The notes under the pieces: model-generated | Seen by the model: the letters and a program-made list of their open reading frames with translations, nothing else | What the model was told of the DNA's origin: nothing | The model's database searches: none | Source: Planococcus citri | Lineage: Eukaryota; Arthropoda; Insecta; Hemiptera; Pseudococcidae | Assembly: GCF_950023065.1 (NCBI RefSeq) | Contig: NC_088680.1 | Coordinates: forward strand, 16,604,559 to 16,668,558 | Reading direction: 5' to 3' | DNA: 64,000 nucleotides | Part shown: positions 23,658 through 37,202 of the stretch, piece after piece | How positions within the stretch are numbered: position 1 is the stretch's first letter | How the letters are laid out: every line of letters begins with the position of its first letter | Translations under genes and position numbers: made by a program

Positions 23658-26600
23658 ACATGACTTCTTCAGTTCTTCAAGACTTGGCATAACTTGCATG
23701 GCCAGTTGGACACCCATGTTTTCAAAAATGTCCCAATAATTCTAAATTCAATTCGGAAGCTCTTTCCACAAATCCAACTTTATAGCATTTGAAACCACAT
23801 AATATCGCTTCAATGTTCAAAATGCTCCCTAGTCAGACTTTATCCTCAATGCCCCCATCCCTCGCTTCAAGAATTGGACTTCGAAGGCGATAAAATTTTC
23901 AGTCATGTTGAATATTAATTGATACGTATTCTTAAACATCGCCAAATCCATTTCTGAGATTATTTTTCTGCGACTTAGTTGGAGCAACGTCAGATGTTCA
24001 TTTTTCTACCAATTTCAGCCAAAACTGCAAAAATTGAGCGATACAATTGAAGCGAATTTTTGACATTCTCGACGTCGATATTACGTGACGATAAATCCTG
24101 CGTTAATAGTGATATTCGAAAATACTTTATATATTGTATTCACCTATCCTACACCTGCAATTCACTCCCAATCCTATACAGAAGCTTCTGCACTCGGTAG
24201 ATATGTATAAAGATTACACGTTAGTCGTCGTCATCATCATCATCATCGTACATATAGTCGAGAAGGAACACACAACGACGACGACGGCGTGATCTTCGTA
24301 TTTCTCTAATACGATCCGCAAATAGAGCGTGAACAAAAGAGCTATATAGTACAGGAACAGGAGCAGCGCGAAGCTCTTTTCATATAATTTTTCAAGACCC
24401 GTATAGTTCATTAAACGGCCGAGTAAACCACCGCAAGAAGAACCCCAATCTCGATTTCGGGGGGTAAAAGTACAAAAACAAACACATCTCGCAACTCTCT
24501 CTTTCTCTATGGCGATGGCGCTGGCATGGCACGACCCCTTCAGCTATCAAATTTCCCATTATCGGGTACGATTCGGAGTCGGACGAGCGCGAGCGGAGGG
24601 CATAGCGAGGCGTTACGTTATCGTCTCTCGTATGTGTGCAACTGACATTTTTCATAACTGGAAAAATCTTTCTTTGGTAACACTGCTTACGTAAAAAGAA
24701 CTCAATTCTGTATGCCTGTGAGTCGTCGGGGTGAACGAACAGCCGAAAAAAATACACTATTTTGTTTAGCATTAGGTAGTTTCTTCTTCTTCTTCTTCAT
24801 CATCGTCGTGTTTTTGAAACACACATTACGATAGTCGGGAAAAAAACGAAGAAAAAGAAGAAGAAAGAAACCACATAAAACGTTCAGAAATTGACTTATT
24901 GTTTTCAGAGTTGATTTTGTTTTTCCCTTTTTCGCCATATACTCGTACTTTTTTTCCGACGCGCGTAAAGATTACGCTCGAACGAGTCAACACAAAGATT
25001 AGGAAGTCGTTAAGGAACCCCCTTCCGTAAACTTTGGGACATTTTATATTTCGTCGAGCCTTCTTATGTTGTATTTAGCGTATACGAATTGCTGGTATTT
25101 TACATGTGCCCGTGTGTCTGTTCGAGGGCGTTAGGATTCCTCTCGCTATTTCTTTCGCCCCTCGCGGACTACTCTTTCGTCTCTTTTTTCGGCATTCGGC
25201 GTCGTACACGACACGAAGAATTGAAAATATTACAACGCAGATAAGAGGGTCGTGAGCTATCATTTTCTAATGGTAATTCCTATAGTCCCAAGTTTGCAGT
25301 TTTTAGTACGTACATTTCGAAGCCGATAATCGCGACTCGCAAGTGAATAATATTATTCGGAATTTTTGTCGTTATGGTGTAAAATCGGGCGCCAATACCG
25401 CACCGGCCGGACTTATCGCGATTTTTTACGCCCACAAATATCCGGTCTTCTTTCGACGAATGCGGCAATGTACAATACGCTGCTCTACTCTTCCTTTCCT
25501 CATCATTCGTTTGTGTACGCGATTTAATTAGCTCGGCTATACTAGCACCAGATTTATACTCTCGTATCGTGCACAGAAATACGACTAGGCTGGACCGGCA
25601 TCGGCAGGGGTGGGCCGACCACCATCCAAAGTACCTACGACAAATCTTAAGAAGATGAAGGGGATGTAACCGACGAAGACGACCGATGTGTAGAAGTTCA
25701 GATGGAATTCTCTCGTATACGAAATTTTACACTCATTAACGTTGTTGTTACTCTGTGTCGACCTTCCGCTCGCGATTTTGGCGCCGGTTTATTAATGTGA
25801 GGCCGGCAGCGAGTCTTTATACGACTGAACACCTTGCTCTCGCCGATGCGATTACCATTTTACGAAGCCAAAAACAACAACGATAGTAAAATTTGACAGA
25901 AAAAAAGATATGCACTTTGGAAAAAAAGTCTAAATAGGTATTAGAAAATTCTTTATCAAAATATTTGATTTTTTCAAAACCGGAATCAGATGAAAATTTT
26001 AAGGTTTAATGTCATCAGAGGTTGGTTAATCCACGCCGATTCAAATGGAAGGGATGGGAAGGTGAAGGGAGAAGATCTGCATTCCCAGGAAAATCAATAG
26101 ATAAAAATAAAGTGAAAGTTCACATAACTGTAATCAAAATGGAAAAATTCTTGTAAAGAACTGTTAAAATAATGAAAGTGTAGAGAAATTGAACTGAAGT
26201 TTGGTAAAATACAGTTCAAGTTACCAAAACAAAATTACCTGAAAGTTGCTTAAAATCATAAAATTGAAAAAAGTGACCGAAAACGAAAAAAAATCGATGA
26301 AAAATTAATAAAAACAAGGTGTTTAACGAAATTTCAAAATTGAAAATTAAGACTTCAGCAGGATATTTTTCAAACAGTTCACGACTAGGGGGGGGGAGAG
26401 GGACGAGGTGTCAATATTTCACACTTCAATCAGTTGTTTTTTAAATGTAATTGGAAATTCCAAGATTTTAATCAACCGGTGGGGGGGGGGGTGTCAAAGC
26501 TAACTTTTTTGGCGACTTTTTTTAGCACCTCCTTCCCTCCACAATTTTTTTTAATGAAAAAATTAGGTTTTCTAATTACATTTTACACTTCTTAAAAAAT

Positions 26601-26739
26601 TTTTTAGGAAGTTTTGAAATGGCCAAATTTTAACAAGGTAGATAATACATATGTAGGTATAGGTAATCAAAATAACAAAATAGCACTGTTTTTAAGGTCT
26701 TTCACGGTATCTAACGGAATTTTTTCGATGAAAAAAAAC
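23658..26739. other. Gene-free region with trinucleotide runs
   Basis: No gene is recognised. Short GTC/ATC runs lie near 24223-24247, a TTC run near 24780-24800, and G runs near 26389 and 26480. Several 60-126 codon frames here show no conserved motif. Confidence 0.5.
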
Positions 26740-27420
26740 CACTAGATTTTTCACTGTTTTTTTTCTATCAAATTTTCAGAAAGCTCTTCACTCGACCACC
26801 CCCCTCCCCATCACACACACACAAAAAAGTTAACAAAGTCGTATTTTTCACAGGAAAATTTACAAAAAAAAATTGAAATTGGGAAAAAATTTGCATAGAA
26901 AGTGTTTTTCAACTTAAAATCAGAAATAAATTTTTTTCAATGATTCAAGGTTTTTGTTGCGAGTTTGAATTTATTCATTTTTTCACTATATCTTTTTTCA
27001 ACCAATTTTTCAGAAAGCTCTTCACTTGACCCCCCCCCCTCCCCTTCACACTCACAAAAAAATATTAACGAAGTCGAATTTTTCACAGGAAAATTTTCAA
27101 AACAATTGAAATTGGGAGAAAATTTGCACACAGAACATTTTTTAATTTCTTTCAAAAATAAAATTTTATTTCAGAAGGTTTTCGTCGCGAGTTTTAATTT
27201 GTTCATTTTTTACTAATTTTTTTCAGCCAAATTTTCAGAAAGCACTTCACTCAACGCCCCCCCCTCTCACACACATAGAAAAAATTAACAAAATCAAAAT
27301 TTTCACACGAAAATTTACAAAAAAAAATGAAACTGAGAAAAAATGTGTGCTTACACCAAGTATTTTTTAATTTCATCAAAAAAAATTTTTATTTAATGAC
27401 TTGAAGGTTTTTATAGCAAG
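26740..27420. repeat. Three tandem units of ~225-235 bp
   Basis: The marker AGAAAGC(T/A)CTTCACT starts at 26778, 27012 and 27237. Each is followed by a C-rich CACCCCCCTCCCC stretch, a TTTTTCACAGGAAAATTT block and AATTGAAATTGGGA. The third unit is more diverged. The C-rich tract is part of the unit. Confidence 0.8.
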
Positions 27421-29779
27421 TTTGAATTTTTTTTTTTCATTTTTTTCACTACCTTTTTGACTGAATTCACTACTTTTTCACTACTACTTTCACTACCCAT
27501 TTTTAAAATCATTACTTTTTCACTACTTTCACTACCTGTTGGATACCCTGTATTTTTCAATTTTTGATCTTTGAAAATTAAATTTAAAAAAAGAAGAGAA
27601 CATTTTATTACCAAGTGAGGCGAAGGGACAAAATTTTTGGAAAATTTTTCAATTTTACCCGAGAGCGAAGCGAGGGGTAAAAGCTTTTGATTTATGTAAA
27701 TTTTGAATAATTTTTTTGATATTTTACGATTTTTGATGATTATTATAGAATGATAATTTTATGCAATTTTTAGTCAATTTTGCCAGATTATGATAAAATT
27801 TCTTCACTTTTCGATAGTTTTGAATTATTTACCAGTGGAGAAGTAACAGAATGATCATTTTCAACGTAAGAAGTTTTACTGCAAAATTTTCGTGTTTTGA
27901 GATGGTTTTGAATAAAATTTTCCATTTCGTGAGAATGGAAAATTTTTGTATTTTTCCATCTGCCAAAGACTATTTTCTGCACAATTTTTTTCTGTCAGTC
28001 AGGTGGGAAAACGACATTTTTTCAAAATTTTACAAAAAAGGGAAATAAATTAAAAACTTAAATTTTTATTATAAAAAATACAGGATTTTTTGATGCAATA
28101 ATTGTTGAAAATCAGGACTGTTAAGACACCCTGAAAAATGTATAGGTACTTAAAGTAAAGCAAAAAAACCATTACCCAACTTTTCAAAACAATCAGGTGA
28201 ATTTACATTAAAATCATAGTAAAAAATCATAAAAATCCATAAAATATTGGAAAAATTTCGCAAAACATAAAAATACATTTTTCAAACCAACCGAAAACCA
28301 GCAAAATTCGCCAAAAAACCTTCGAAAACAATGATTGAAAAAAAAATACTAAGTATTGTAGATAATTTTCTTGAATAGCTCGAATGCAAACCAAAATTCA
28401 CAGTTCAGCCATAAACACAAGATACCAAAACAATATCTCGATTATTGGCACAACACAATTCGAATTCATTTGGGTCGATCATGATAAGCTTTGGACTCGA
28501 ATAGTATGATACTATAGCTCCTGCGATCGTTCAATTAAGACCAAGCCATATGCGTTGAAATAGCCTCCATAATATTTCACATTGTGTGATTGTGTGCCCT
28601 TATACTATTCGTAGTCGTACCAAAAATGTACACAAACTCGCGGTCGTAGGCACACTAATAGAGTCATTTTTCGTCCAAATATACTATAAAAGCAAACGCT
28701 ACCAAAAACGAGGGGAGGTGTTTCGATTCGCCATTGTTAGCACGTAATTGTATACGATTTAGCAAATAAACATCGTTACCAAGACGTCCCCGATATCATA
28801 GCCCAGGGCGAGCATTTACAGCACCATTTAATGTGGCACAAAACGTAAAACACGTTACTTTTTACGGGGTACTTTGCTCGCTTCCATATACCGTTGATAT
28901 TACTCGTATAGAGATCTATGAACACCGAGAGAAGGTACATTGTCGTTTTCAAGAAGCGGAAAAATATTTTCACGAGCGAGCCTCCGTTTGCCTACATACC
29001 ACGAGCCCGGTAAGGTATTTATGGCAATGGTGTGGTTCAAGTTCACCGTATGGTATACCTACAGTCGAGTCGATCGTCGCTCGTTCGTCGTCGTGACTTA
29101 AGCTGAATGGCTCGATTAAGCGTAAAGTGTGATTTATCCTAATCAGCGCTTGATAGAGTCACGACAAAAATACTCCATGTCTACCTACAGTAGTACATCT
29201 ACATAATATACACACCACACGAAAGAATAGCAGGAGAATAGAAGAAAAAAACTACAGCTTTGCGCCCATATGGTGATGCTGGTGCACCTGTGTACGTATA
29301 GTTGTATCGTGTTGTTTGCTATAAATGTAGATGCACAAGCACATGGATGCTGGAAGAGAACGATCACCTAGCTTAGCTCGTATTCTGCTGATTCTCTCGA
29401 GCATGATTTTTTATACGTATGTATCATTTAATGAAGATAAGTAGCTGGGTATCTTACTCGCAACCAAGATGGGACTTATTTTTTTCATTCAAATTGGGCC
29501 TCGGATCGGATCCGTTTCAACATTTTACGGATGTTCTCAATACTCATTATTCTATTAAAATAGATAATAGCCATTTCATTCATTCATATTCACTTACCTG
29601 AAACAAAAAAGAAAACAAATTTTCAATTAATTATGTAAAATTTGACCAAAAATACAATTCAAAATATATTACGCAGTGTTAGCATATTCGTCAACAAAAA
29701 CAAGGTGTCTCAAACGACAACGTGAAAACTTAATCGAGGAACATTCAAGGCCACATATTTCAGCTTATAAAAAAAATCA
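27421..29779. other. Gene-free region
   Basis: AT-rich. A short cluster of TTTTTCACTAC words lies at 27440-27535. No gene is recognised. Confidence 0.5.
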
Positions 29780-30870
29780 GAAAATTTCAATTTTTTTGAA
29801 AAAATTGAAAAAAAGCACCATTATTGGGAAGACATTTTTTGTTTGAGAGAAAATCTGAAAATTTAAGATTGAGAAAATTCAAAAGGCAGGAACATTTTGC
29901 AATTTCTCCAAAACGGCACTTCGAAAAATGGGACCTCTTGGCAATTCTGGTAAAGTTTTCAATTTTGACGGAATTCTTTTGATAATAAAATGCTGGAGGA
30001 AAAGCTGGACTTATCAAAAACTTTTTTGCAGCTTTTACAAAGAAAAGGGCTTGAAAACTTGAGTAAAAGTTGGACTCAAAATTTTAGAAAAATGGGACCT
30101 TTTTGAAAATTCAGAAAAAAATGAGATTTTTCAACCATTCAAGAAAAATGCTGAACTTCTTTAAAAATGAATTTTCTGTACAAAATTGATTTTTTTTGTA
30201 ATCCTTGTCAAATGGTACTTTTTTAGGTACTTTTTCTAGCACTTTTTTTGCAGCTTTTGCAGAAAAAAGACTCACAATTTTGGTAAAAACTGAATAATTT
30301 TGGGAAAGCAAAGTTTTTAGACTATTTTGCAATCTTGGCAAAATGGAACTTTTTTACATTATTGACAAAACGGGCTCTTTTTGTCCATTTTGAAGAAACG
30401 GTTTCGCACTTTTTGCAAAAGCAAGAATTTTTAACAATTTCAGAAAATGAGACAGCTTATGCAATTTTGACAAAAACGAGAACATTGTGATAATTTTGGG
30501 AAAAAAATGAACTTATAGATTTTTTTGGTTATTCTGGCAAGAAAGTAAGGACTTTTTTCGTATTTTTTGCAAAAATAAAAACAGAACTTGAAATTTTGGT
30601 AATAACCAGATATAAGTACGTAATTTTGAAAAAACGGAGGGATTTTTTTCAAATCTGTTAAAATGGGACTTTTTTTACAATTGGACGCAGGAATTTTTTG
30701 GTAATTGGGGGGGGGGGTCGGTACTTTTTTTGCAATTTTTTGCAATTCTGACATAACGAGGGTTTTTTGGAACGTTGGAAAAAGCTAGACTTTTTTTAAA
30801 ACAACAAATTGAAACTTTTCAGTAATTTTGGCAACAAAAAAAAAACAGAACCACTAAGTATGTAATTTTG
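29780..30870. repeat. Degenerate short-repeat field
   Basis: About 1.1 kb is built from loosely repeated words such as GCAATTTTGGCAAAATGG, ACTTTTTTTGCA and AAAATGGGACTTTTTT at irregular 30-60 bp spacing. It looks like an old, scrambled satellite. Open frames across it are Phe/Lys/Asn-rich artefacts. Confidence 0.55.
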
Positions 30871-32469
30871 ACAAAATCATGACACTCTGGTAAAATTGGC
30901 TTTTACAGCAGCATAGCAGGTTACAAAGGCGAAAATCAGTACAAAAGATGGGAAAACAGAATATGCAAGACTTTCTGAAGCCCTTCAAATGTACATCCAA
31001 TAAAAAAATATCAAAAAACTGGTTTTCCACTCCAATTTTTCGTGATGATAGAAGCTCTGTGATTTTCAAAGCACCCTGTCAACTTGATAAAAATTCCAAC
31101 CCATCGGTTAGAACTTCTCAAACACACTGTATCGCCATTTTTACCCACAGAACCCCACAGCACATTGAAAATAAAACGTATGGCATGAAAAATACGCCCG
31201 TTTTAATGCATATATAGGATGCTAACACCAGACGAGCTAAATTTTCTCATTAAGGGTCCCCCTTTTTTTCCAACGCAAAAATCAGCAATTCAAATGCGCC
31301 TACATACGTCGCTAATTGTATTTTATTTAATATAGAAAAAAAAGCAGCAGCACTTTGCAAAAAGCTCGCATATAGGGTCTGTGGCAACTCGCAATACGTT
31401 GCATATACGAGTACGCAGACAGGATGAAGCTGCAAGAGAGAGTGACCAACGCATAGAGAGCCACGCTGCAGCAGATCATCTCACGGGTCAGATAGAGAAA
31501 GAGAAACGAGAGCTTTAAAATACCAAGAGAATTAACTCGTTAATAATTCATCCGAAAGAATTAAATTATTTAACCATTAATTAGGCAATTATCGTGTAAA
31601 AGAGTAAATACGAACATGGACTTTTCATCGCATGCAATACACTACATAGACCATCTTGTTGTATCTATAACAAACGAGAGCCCCACACCGTATCCTCAGA
31701 AGGGGTGAGAGGACCGAAGGACGGGGTACTATGTTTACATAGCCAGGCTTATATATGCATACAGCTGTGTATATGGAGTCCCTGGCCGGGGGCTTCAGGG
31801 GGAGATGTTGGTGGTAGAGAAAACCAGATTGAAAAAAATACAGATTTCTCGTCCAATAACGTAATATTTGATTTATTAATTTTCGATTCTCGACTACCGT
31901 GTGCGTTTTTTCCTCTCTCTCTTTCTATGTCTATCTGTTCGATTCCAAAATCCCATTTTATGGCCGGAGAAGTAGTAGGTGGAGGTGGAGATGGCGTCGT
32001 CGACGTCGTCGAAATAGATGGACCAGGGGGTGTATATAGCGTGTTGTTTACTCGCGTCGGGTCGGACCAGGCGATGAAGTTGTTGTGTACAAACGATTCG
32101 TCACTGGCATGTATCATGCATGAAGTGACCACGGTTTTACGAGCCCTTCGGGGGTAATGGGTCGGCTTTAATATTAGTCCTTTGGGGCATTTTTCGGCTA
32201 ACCTGTTATTATTTCAATCAATACGTACACGTTTGCTTGTTTTTCCACAAACACCGAAGTACTCCAAGTCTATACAGTAGGTAGCAGCTATGGACGTATA
32301 AAATACGTACGCAGCGTTGCACACTGGACCAGCCTAATAAAATATGCGCGCATGTCAATTTTTTGAGAAATGATGACCCACAACATAAAAAATATGACCT
32401 TCTCTTATGTAATTTTTCACGATAAATTCGATTTTGGTATCAATTTTACCCCTAACCCCACTGGGGGGG
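30871..32469. other. Gene-free region with one open but unconvincing frame pair
   Basis: The segment 31705-32157 is open on both strands over more than 120 codons. Neither translation shows a domain, and the openness on both strands points to base composition. I do not call a gene. Confidence 0.45.
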
Positions 32470-32905
32470 TGGTATACTCGCTCAAAATTTTTGAAATTTT
32501 CAAAAAAATGATCATACATATCGATATGACGGTTTTCGAAGACGTAGAATTCGAATTTCACACTATTTTTATGCTCCGAGGTTCAGGGTTCAAGGGGTGG
32601 GGGGTGGGGGTTTTGAAATTTGAAAATTTTCAAAAAAATGATCATACATATCAAAATGTAGGTTTTCGAAGGCGTAGAATTCGAATTTGACACTATTTTC
32701 ACGCTCCGAGGTTCAGGGTTCGAGGGGTGGGGGGTGGGGGTGTCAAAATTTGAAAATTTTCAAAAAAATGATCATACATATCGATATGTAGGTTTTCGAA
32801 GGTGTAGAATTCGAATTTCACACTATTTTTACGCTCCGAGGATCAGGGTTCGAGAAGTGGGGGTGGGGGGGTCAAAATTTGAAAATTTTCAAAAAAATGA
32901 TCATA
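32470..32905. repeat. Tandem array, ~130-bp unit, about 3.3 copies
   Basis: CAAAAAAATGATCATA starts at 32501, 32631, 32761 and 32890 (spacing 130, 130, 129). Each unit also carries GTAGAATTCGAATTT, an ACACTATTTTTACGCTCCGA block, and a G-rich GGGGTGGGGGGTGGGGG stretch. Confidence 0.9.
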
Positions 32906-33859
32906 TTTCTTGCAATTAACTACATACCTACTTCAGACAATACTATTGAAAATTCAAAGCTGATAATAGTGAATTGCAATTTATAACTTCTTCTAATTTT
33001 CAGCTGTTTCAATTTTTCGTTTCTTTAACCAGGTTTTCTTAATTTTTTTGATTGCCTAAATTTAAAATGAGATTTTAGCTATTTTCCTCAAAAATTCATA
33101 CAAGTAGTCAAGTACTTAAGTATACTATATGTGCATTTTCAGCAAATAACTAGGCACCTACCTACTTAAGATACCTAATAATATTGAAAACTCAAAGTCA
33201 ATATCATGAATTTTAATATTAATTTTTCATCAGTTTTTTTGGATGACCTAGTTTCAAATGCGATTTTTTTTTAAATTCTAAAATCATTTCCATTTTTTAA
33301 ACATCATTTCGAATAGTTACATTTATATCATTTTTAATTTCAATGTTCTTTCAAATTTTTTAGTCCTCTCCTATTCATTTACCTATTTCGGTACCTAATA
33401 TTTTTCATGATAAAAAATCAAAAAAGAAACAATCAAATGTTTCATCCAAATAAAAAATTTGCATATTTTTATTGAGTCTCATGGAAATATCAAGGGTTAG
33501 GGTGAATTTTCCAAAAAAAAGTCAGCGGATTTTGACCAAATTCAGCAGAGACCTTCATTTTGAATTGAAAGCCACTCAGAAAACATTTTGGCTCCAGAGG
33601 TGCTCCCTGGAAGACAGAAATTGGCCGGAGGGATTTTCGGAAAATTCGTGGTTTTTTCCCTCCTATCGCTACCCAACATGTTTTTGAACTTTCAAGGTTC
33701 TACGGAGCAGTTGAAAATTTGCAAATCTATTGCATGTTTTTATAAATTCGTGTTTTGAAATTTTGTTCTTCAATATTTCGCACCAATTAAGCCAAAACAT
33801 TAAAATGTATCATCATTTCTGAAACTGGGGAGATATTTTGAAACGCTATTGTACCAAAT
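32906..33859. other. Gene-free AT-rich region
   Basis: Nothing is recognised beyond A/T runs. Confidence 0.5.
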
Positions 33860-34235
33860 GATTCAGGGACGTAAAAAACCATATATTTTGATACCAAACA
33901 CAACTTTTTTGTGAATTTTGGATTTCGACCCCTCTCCCCTAGTCCACCTTTGGGTAATTTCACAAAAATTATGTCGGAAATGGATTCAGGAAGGTAAAAA
34001 ACATATATTTCGATACCAAACACGATTTTTTTTGTGAATTTTGGATTTCGACCCCCTCTCCTCTGATCCACCTTTGGGTAATTTCACAAAAATTATGTCG
34101 GAAATGAATTCAGGAAGGTAAAAAACATATATTTTGATACCAAACACGACTTTTTTGCGAATTTTCATTTTCGACCCCCTCTCCCCTGGTCCACCTTTGG
34201 GAAATTTCACAAAAATGATGTCAAAAATGGATTCA
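33860..34235. repeat. Tandem array, ~123-bp unit, three copies
   Basis: ATACCAAACAC recurs at 33891, 34013 and 34137. Each is followed by TTTTTTGTGAATTTT, TTTCGACCCC(C/T)TCTCC and CCACCTTTGGGTAATTTCAC. Copies differ at scattered positions. Confidence 0.85.
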
Positions 34236-36600
34236 TCGCATTCGAAACACCCTAGATTATACGTTTTAGATTTTGGGACACGTATTCAAACACGAAAATT
34301 AGATACCAAACTGTTCTAAATTCTGCAACTTGCAGATAAACCAAAGAAAACCACCCAACAATATAGGTACTACCTCAAGTATAACTAGTCGTACAATATC
34401 ATAAAAAACTTTAAAAAGTTTTAAAGCACGAAAAAATGACCTAAAGATACACAAAAGATTCCATAAAGTTCGATTTCAGTGAAAATTCGCAAATTTTACA
34501 TGTTTAAACTTGAAAAAAACGACAATAAATCAAAAATCCGCAAGTTTCCGCAGCTACAACTACCATAACCTTAAAAAACACATTCAAATTAATAGATTTT
34601 CACGAAAAATTTTTTGATCCACCTTGATCCGAACAAGTAATAGTACAACAAACAGGTAAAAACAGCTTAAAAGTACCACTTCCTTTGCTGTCAGTTTTCT
34701 TAAAAACAGTATCACATTCGAAAATCGTATTCAAACAAATGAAAAAAGTACACTTTTCACTTCATAATCACGTTTTTTCCATAAATTTTCACGCGTTTTT
34801 ACCCGCTAATTAAGAGCAAGCAATTACCTGCATAAGTGTCAACGTGCTGGGTGGCGCGACAGTGCAATGTCGCGCGCAACGATTGGTCGCGTTAGGGGAG
34901 GGACGGGGCATATGGAAATTTTGTTTTGAGTGTTTTCGGATTCGGGGAAGCATGTACCTTCTACAGAACCAAAAAAAAACATATTTATTTGGTATTTTTT
35001 TTTGGGTCCATGCGCGCACTTTTCATTAGGCCGGTCCAGTGTGCGTTGTTGCATCGTAACGCCGTTTATTTTGTTTAATAATGTAACGAGGCTGGTTAAC
35101 GCTGACGGTGCTATAACTCTTCAGGTATAGTACCTAGACCCATACGTATGGAGGAAGTCTTACACCAAAGTACACTGCGGATAAAATGAGGGGCAACAGG
35201 GAGACCTGAGCCAGATCTAGACCTCCACAGTAAACGCACGAGATCCTACCACCATCCTAAGTGCGTAAAGATTAATGTATGTACCATCGAGCATTACACA
35301 CAAGAGAGAGAGAAAGCGAATATGTGACATGGCTTTGCAAGTTGAAAAAAAGTTTCAGTCATTAGTCATCATTACGGTCCAGTTCGCAGTCTACGCAGCA
35401 TTATGACCCCTCTTTGATTTGGGATCTTTTTTTTTTTTTTAATTTCTCGCGCGTATAATGAAAAATTATCCTCGCGAGCTCGTGATAACGCATAATTTAG
35501 CGCACGTTTGATAAATTCGTCCGGTGGTATATGGGAAAATATACGTACGAGTACGTAATGTACCTACTAAAAAATAAGCCAGCTTGCAGACGTATAATCG
35601 TATGTTCTTCGTAAGACGGTGAATTATTACAACGGCGCGTTCGTCCTGCCCAGTCTCATGCCTCAGCTACATACACTACGTGTACAAAGGTGAAAGATGA
35701 AGTAACCTTTTGATGGCGATGGTCATTTGTACGACTTATAGCATCGCCGACGGGGGTGAACTCGCGGTACGTTTAAGCAGATTTTCGTGACATGAAAAGA
35801 GTGTAAATGAATTTGTGATGAGGTGATGATAGGTATTAGTGAGTAGGGCCGGATTGGCTGCGGAAAGAAGACGAATCCAGGTTCAAAAGTCGTGTGTAAC
35901 TGAATATGTGTACTTTGGCGCGATGATGAAATGTGCCCTGCTCGAGAGCGAGTCTCCGGAAATACGAGTCTGACGTGGATTACGAATGAGAGCTTTTTTG
36001 TGGATGTTGTATGATATTTTTCACAATGATCTGTTTTTTTTTTTTTGAAGAAAACACGAAAAACTGTGGTCAGAGTCAAAATATTTTTAGCTCGTCTAAC
36101 ATTTGACAAGAGAAAACATATTCGAAGCTTTACGAGGAGTCTATTTCACTTACAGGGGACCACCTAGAGGTATTTCTGCTCACCTCTAACTCGAACATGA
36201 CCGTGATTTGTGGTAAAAGCATAGTCTGGAAACCCTATAGCCAAAATTTCAACTGTCAAAATTGATTTTTAGATTTTTGACGAATTTTTAAAAATTCAAA
36301 ATTGACCATTTTCAGCTACTTTGTTTTCTTGAAAAAAAAAATGAATTAAAAAAAATAAAATGGAAATTAACACTGAAACTAATATTAACTTCTGTATCGT
36401 TTTTTTGGCAATTCCAAAAAGTCTCACTCTTTCTCAAAATTTTGTGCTGATGTGTATTTTTTTTTATTTACAAGAAATTGATAAAAATCACTTTTTTGCT
36501 AAAATTGTCAAAAGTCTCGCTTTTTGACAAAACTTGCAAAAATTCTCACTTTTTCGCCAAAAATTGCCAAAAAATCTCCTTTTTTTATCCAAAATTTGCA
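34236..36600. other. Gene-free region
   Basis: No gene is recognised. Short words like those in the 29.8-30.9 kb field (TTTGCCAAAAATTGCCAAAAAA) recur just before the Copia insertion at 36480-36600. Confidence 0.5.
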
Positions 36601-36605
36601 AAATA
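36601..36605. repeat. Target-site duplication of the Copia element, left copy
   Basis: AAATA directly precedes the TG of the left LTR and recurs directly after the CA of the right LTR (59759-59763). Five base pairs is the usual size for Ty1/Copia integration. Confidence 0.9.
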
Positions 36606-37041
36606 TGTACGGAGAATCGAACAATAACGATAACTCCTGACTAAACAGAATATTAATTTCGTCGTACATACGACAAACAGAATGACAACTTTAATAAAAT
36701 AAAGAAATATTTATTTTATTCGGTCATTGACCCGAGAATGGATCGATGAACCACAACAAAAATTAGACTGGAGCAAAAGCTCGAACTACTTTACATTACG
36801 AAGACAAAATCAATATTAAACGCGACAATTTACGAAACATAACGATTACAACGAACAATCGAATACATATTTGATAGCCAACAATTTCAACAAAATTTCT
36901 AACAATTTAACTCGACTAAATAGCCACGTATTTACATTACGCGATTTTACGTAAACGAAATTTATTTTTATTTAAAATAAAAAACAAAAGTTACCGAACA
37001 CTTTTCGATACGTTACGGTTACAAGACCAATTTTGCCAACA
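36606..37041 (-). repeat. Copia 3' LTR
   Basis: 436 bp, TGTACGGAGA ... TTTTGCCAACA on the plus strand. I read it as identical to 59323-59758. On the element's strand it contains AATAAA words that could act as the polyadenylation signal. Confidence 0.95.
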
Positions 37042-37048
37042 CCCCACC
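37042..37048 (-). promoter_or_regulatory. Copia polypurine tract
   Basis: On the element strand GGTGGGG lies immediately before the 3' LTR, where the plus-strand primer for cDNA synthesis is expected. Confidence 0.65.
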
Positions 37049-37202
37049 ATAAAAATATTTTCCCTAACACGCGTACCACTTAATAAAACGTAAAACTTGT
37101 TGCTTCTTATCATTACCGGTGTTTGTAAACACTACGATTAAAAATATTTTTACAACAAAATTTTAACTTAAATTCTACTTAAAATCGACTCGAACACAAT
37201 TA

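Noticed and set aside
24392..24772. 126-codon minus-strand frame
   Set aside because: No family resemblance, overlapping frames on the other strand, no gene context.
31705..32157. 150-codon plus-strand frame, with a 127-codon frame opposite
   Set aside because: Open on both strands at once, low-complexity Gly/Val and Pro/Thr strings, no domain, no splice or promoter context.
35723..36109. 128-codon minus-strand frame
   Set aside because: No domain, non-repetitive AT-rich setting, length possible by chance in 64 kb.
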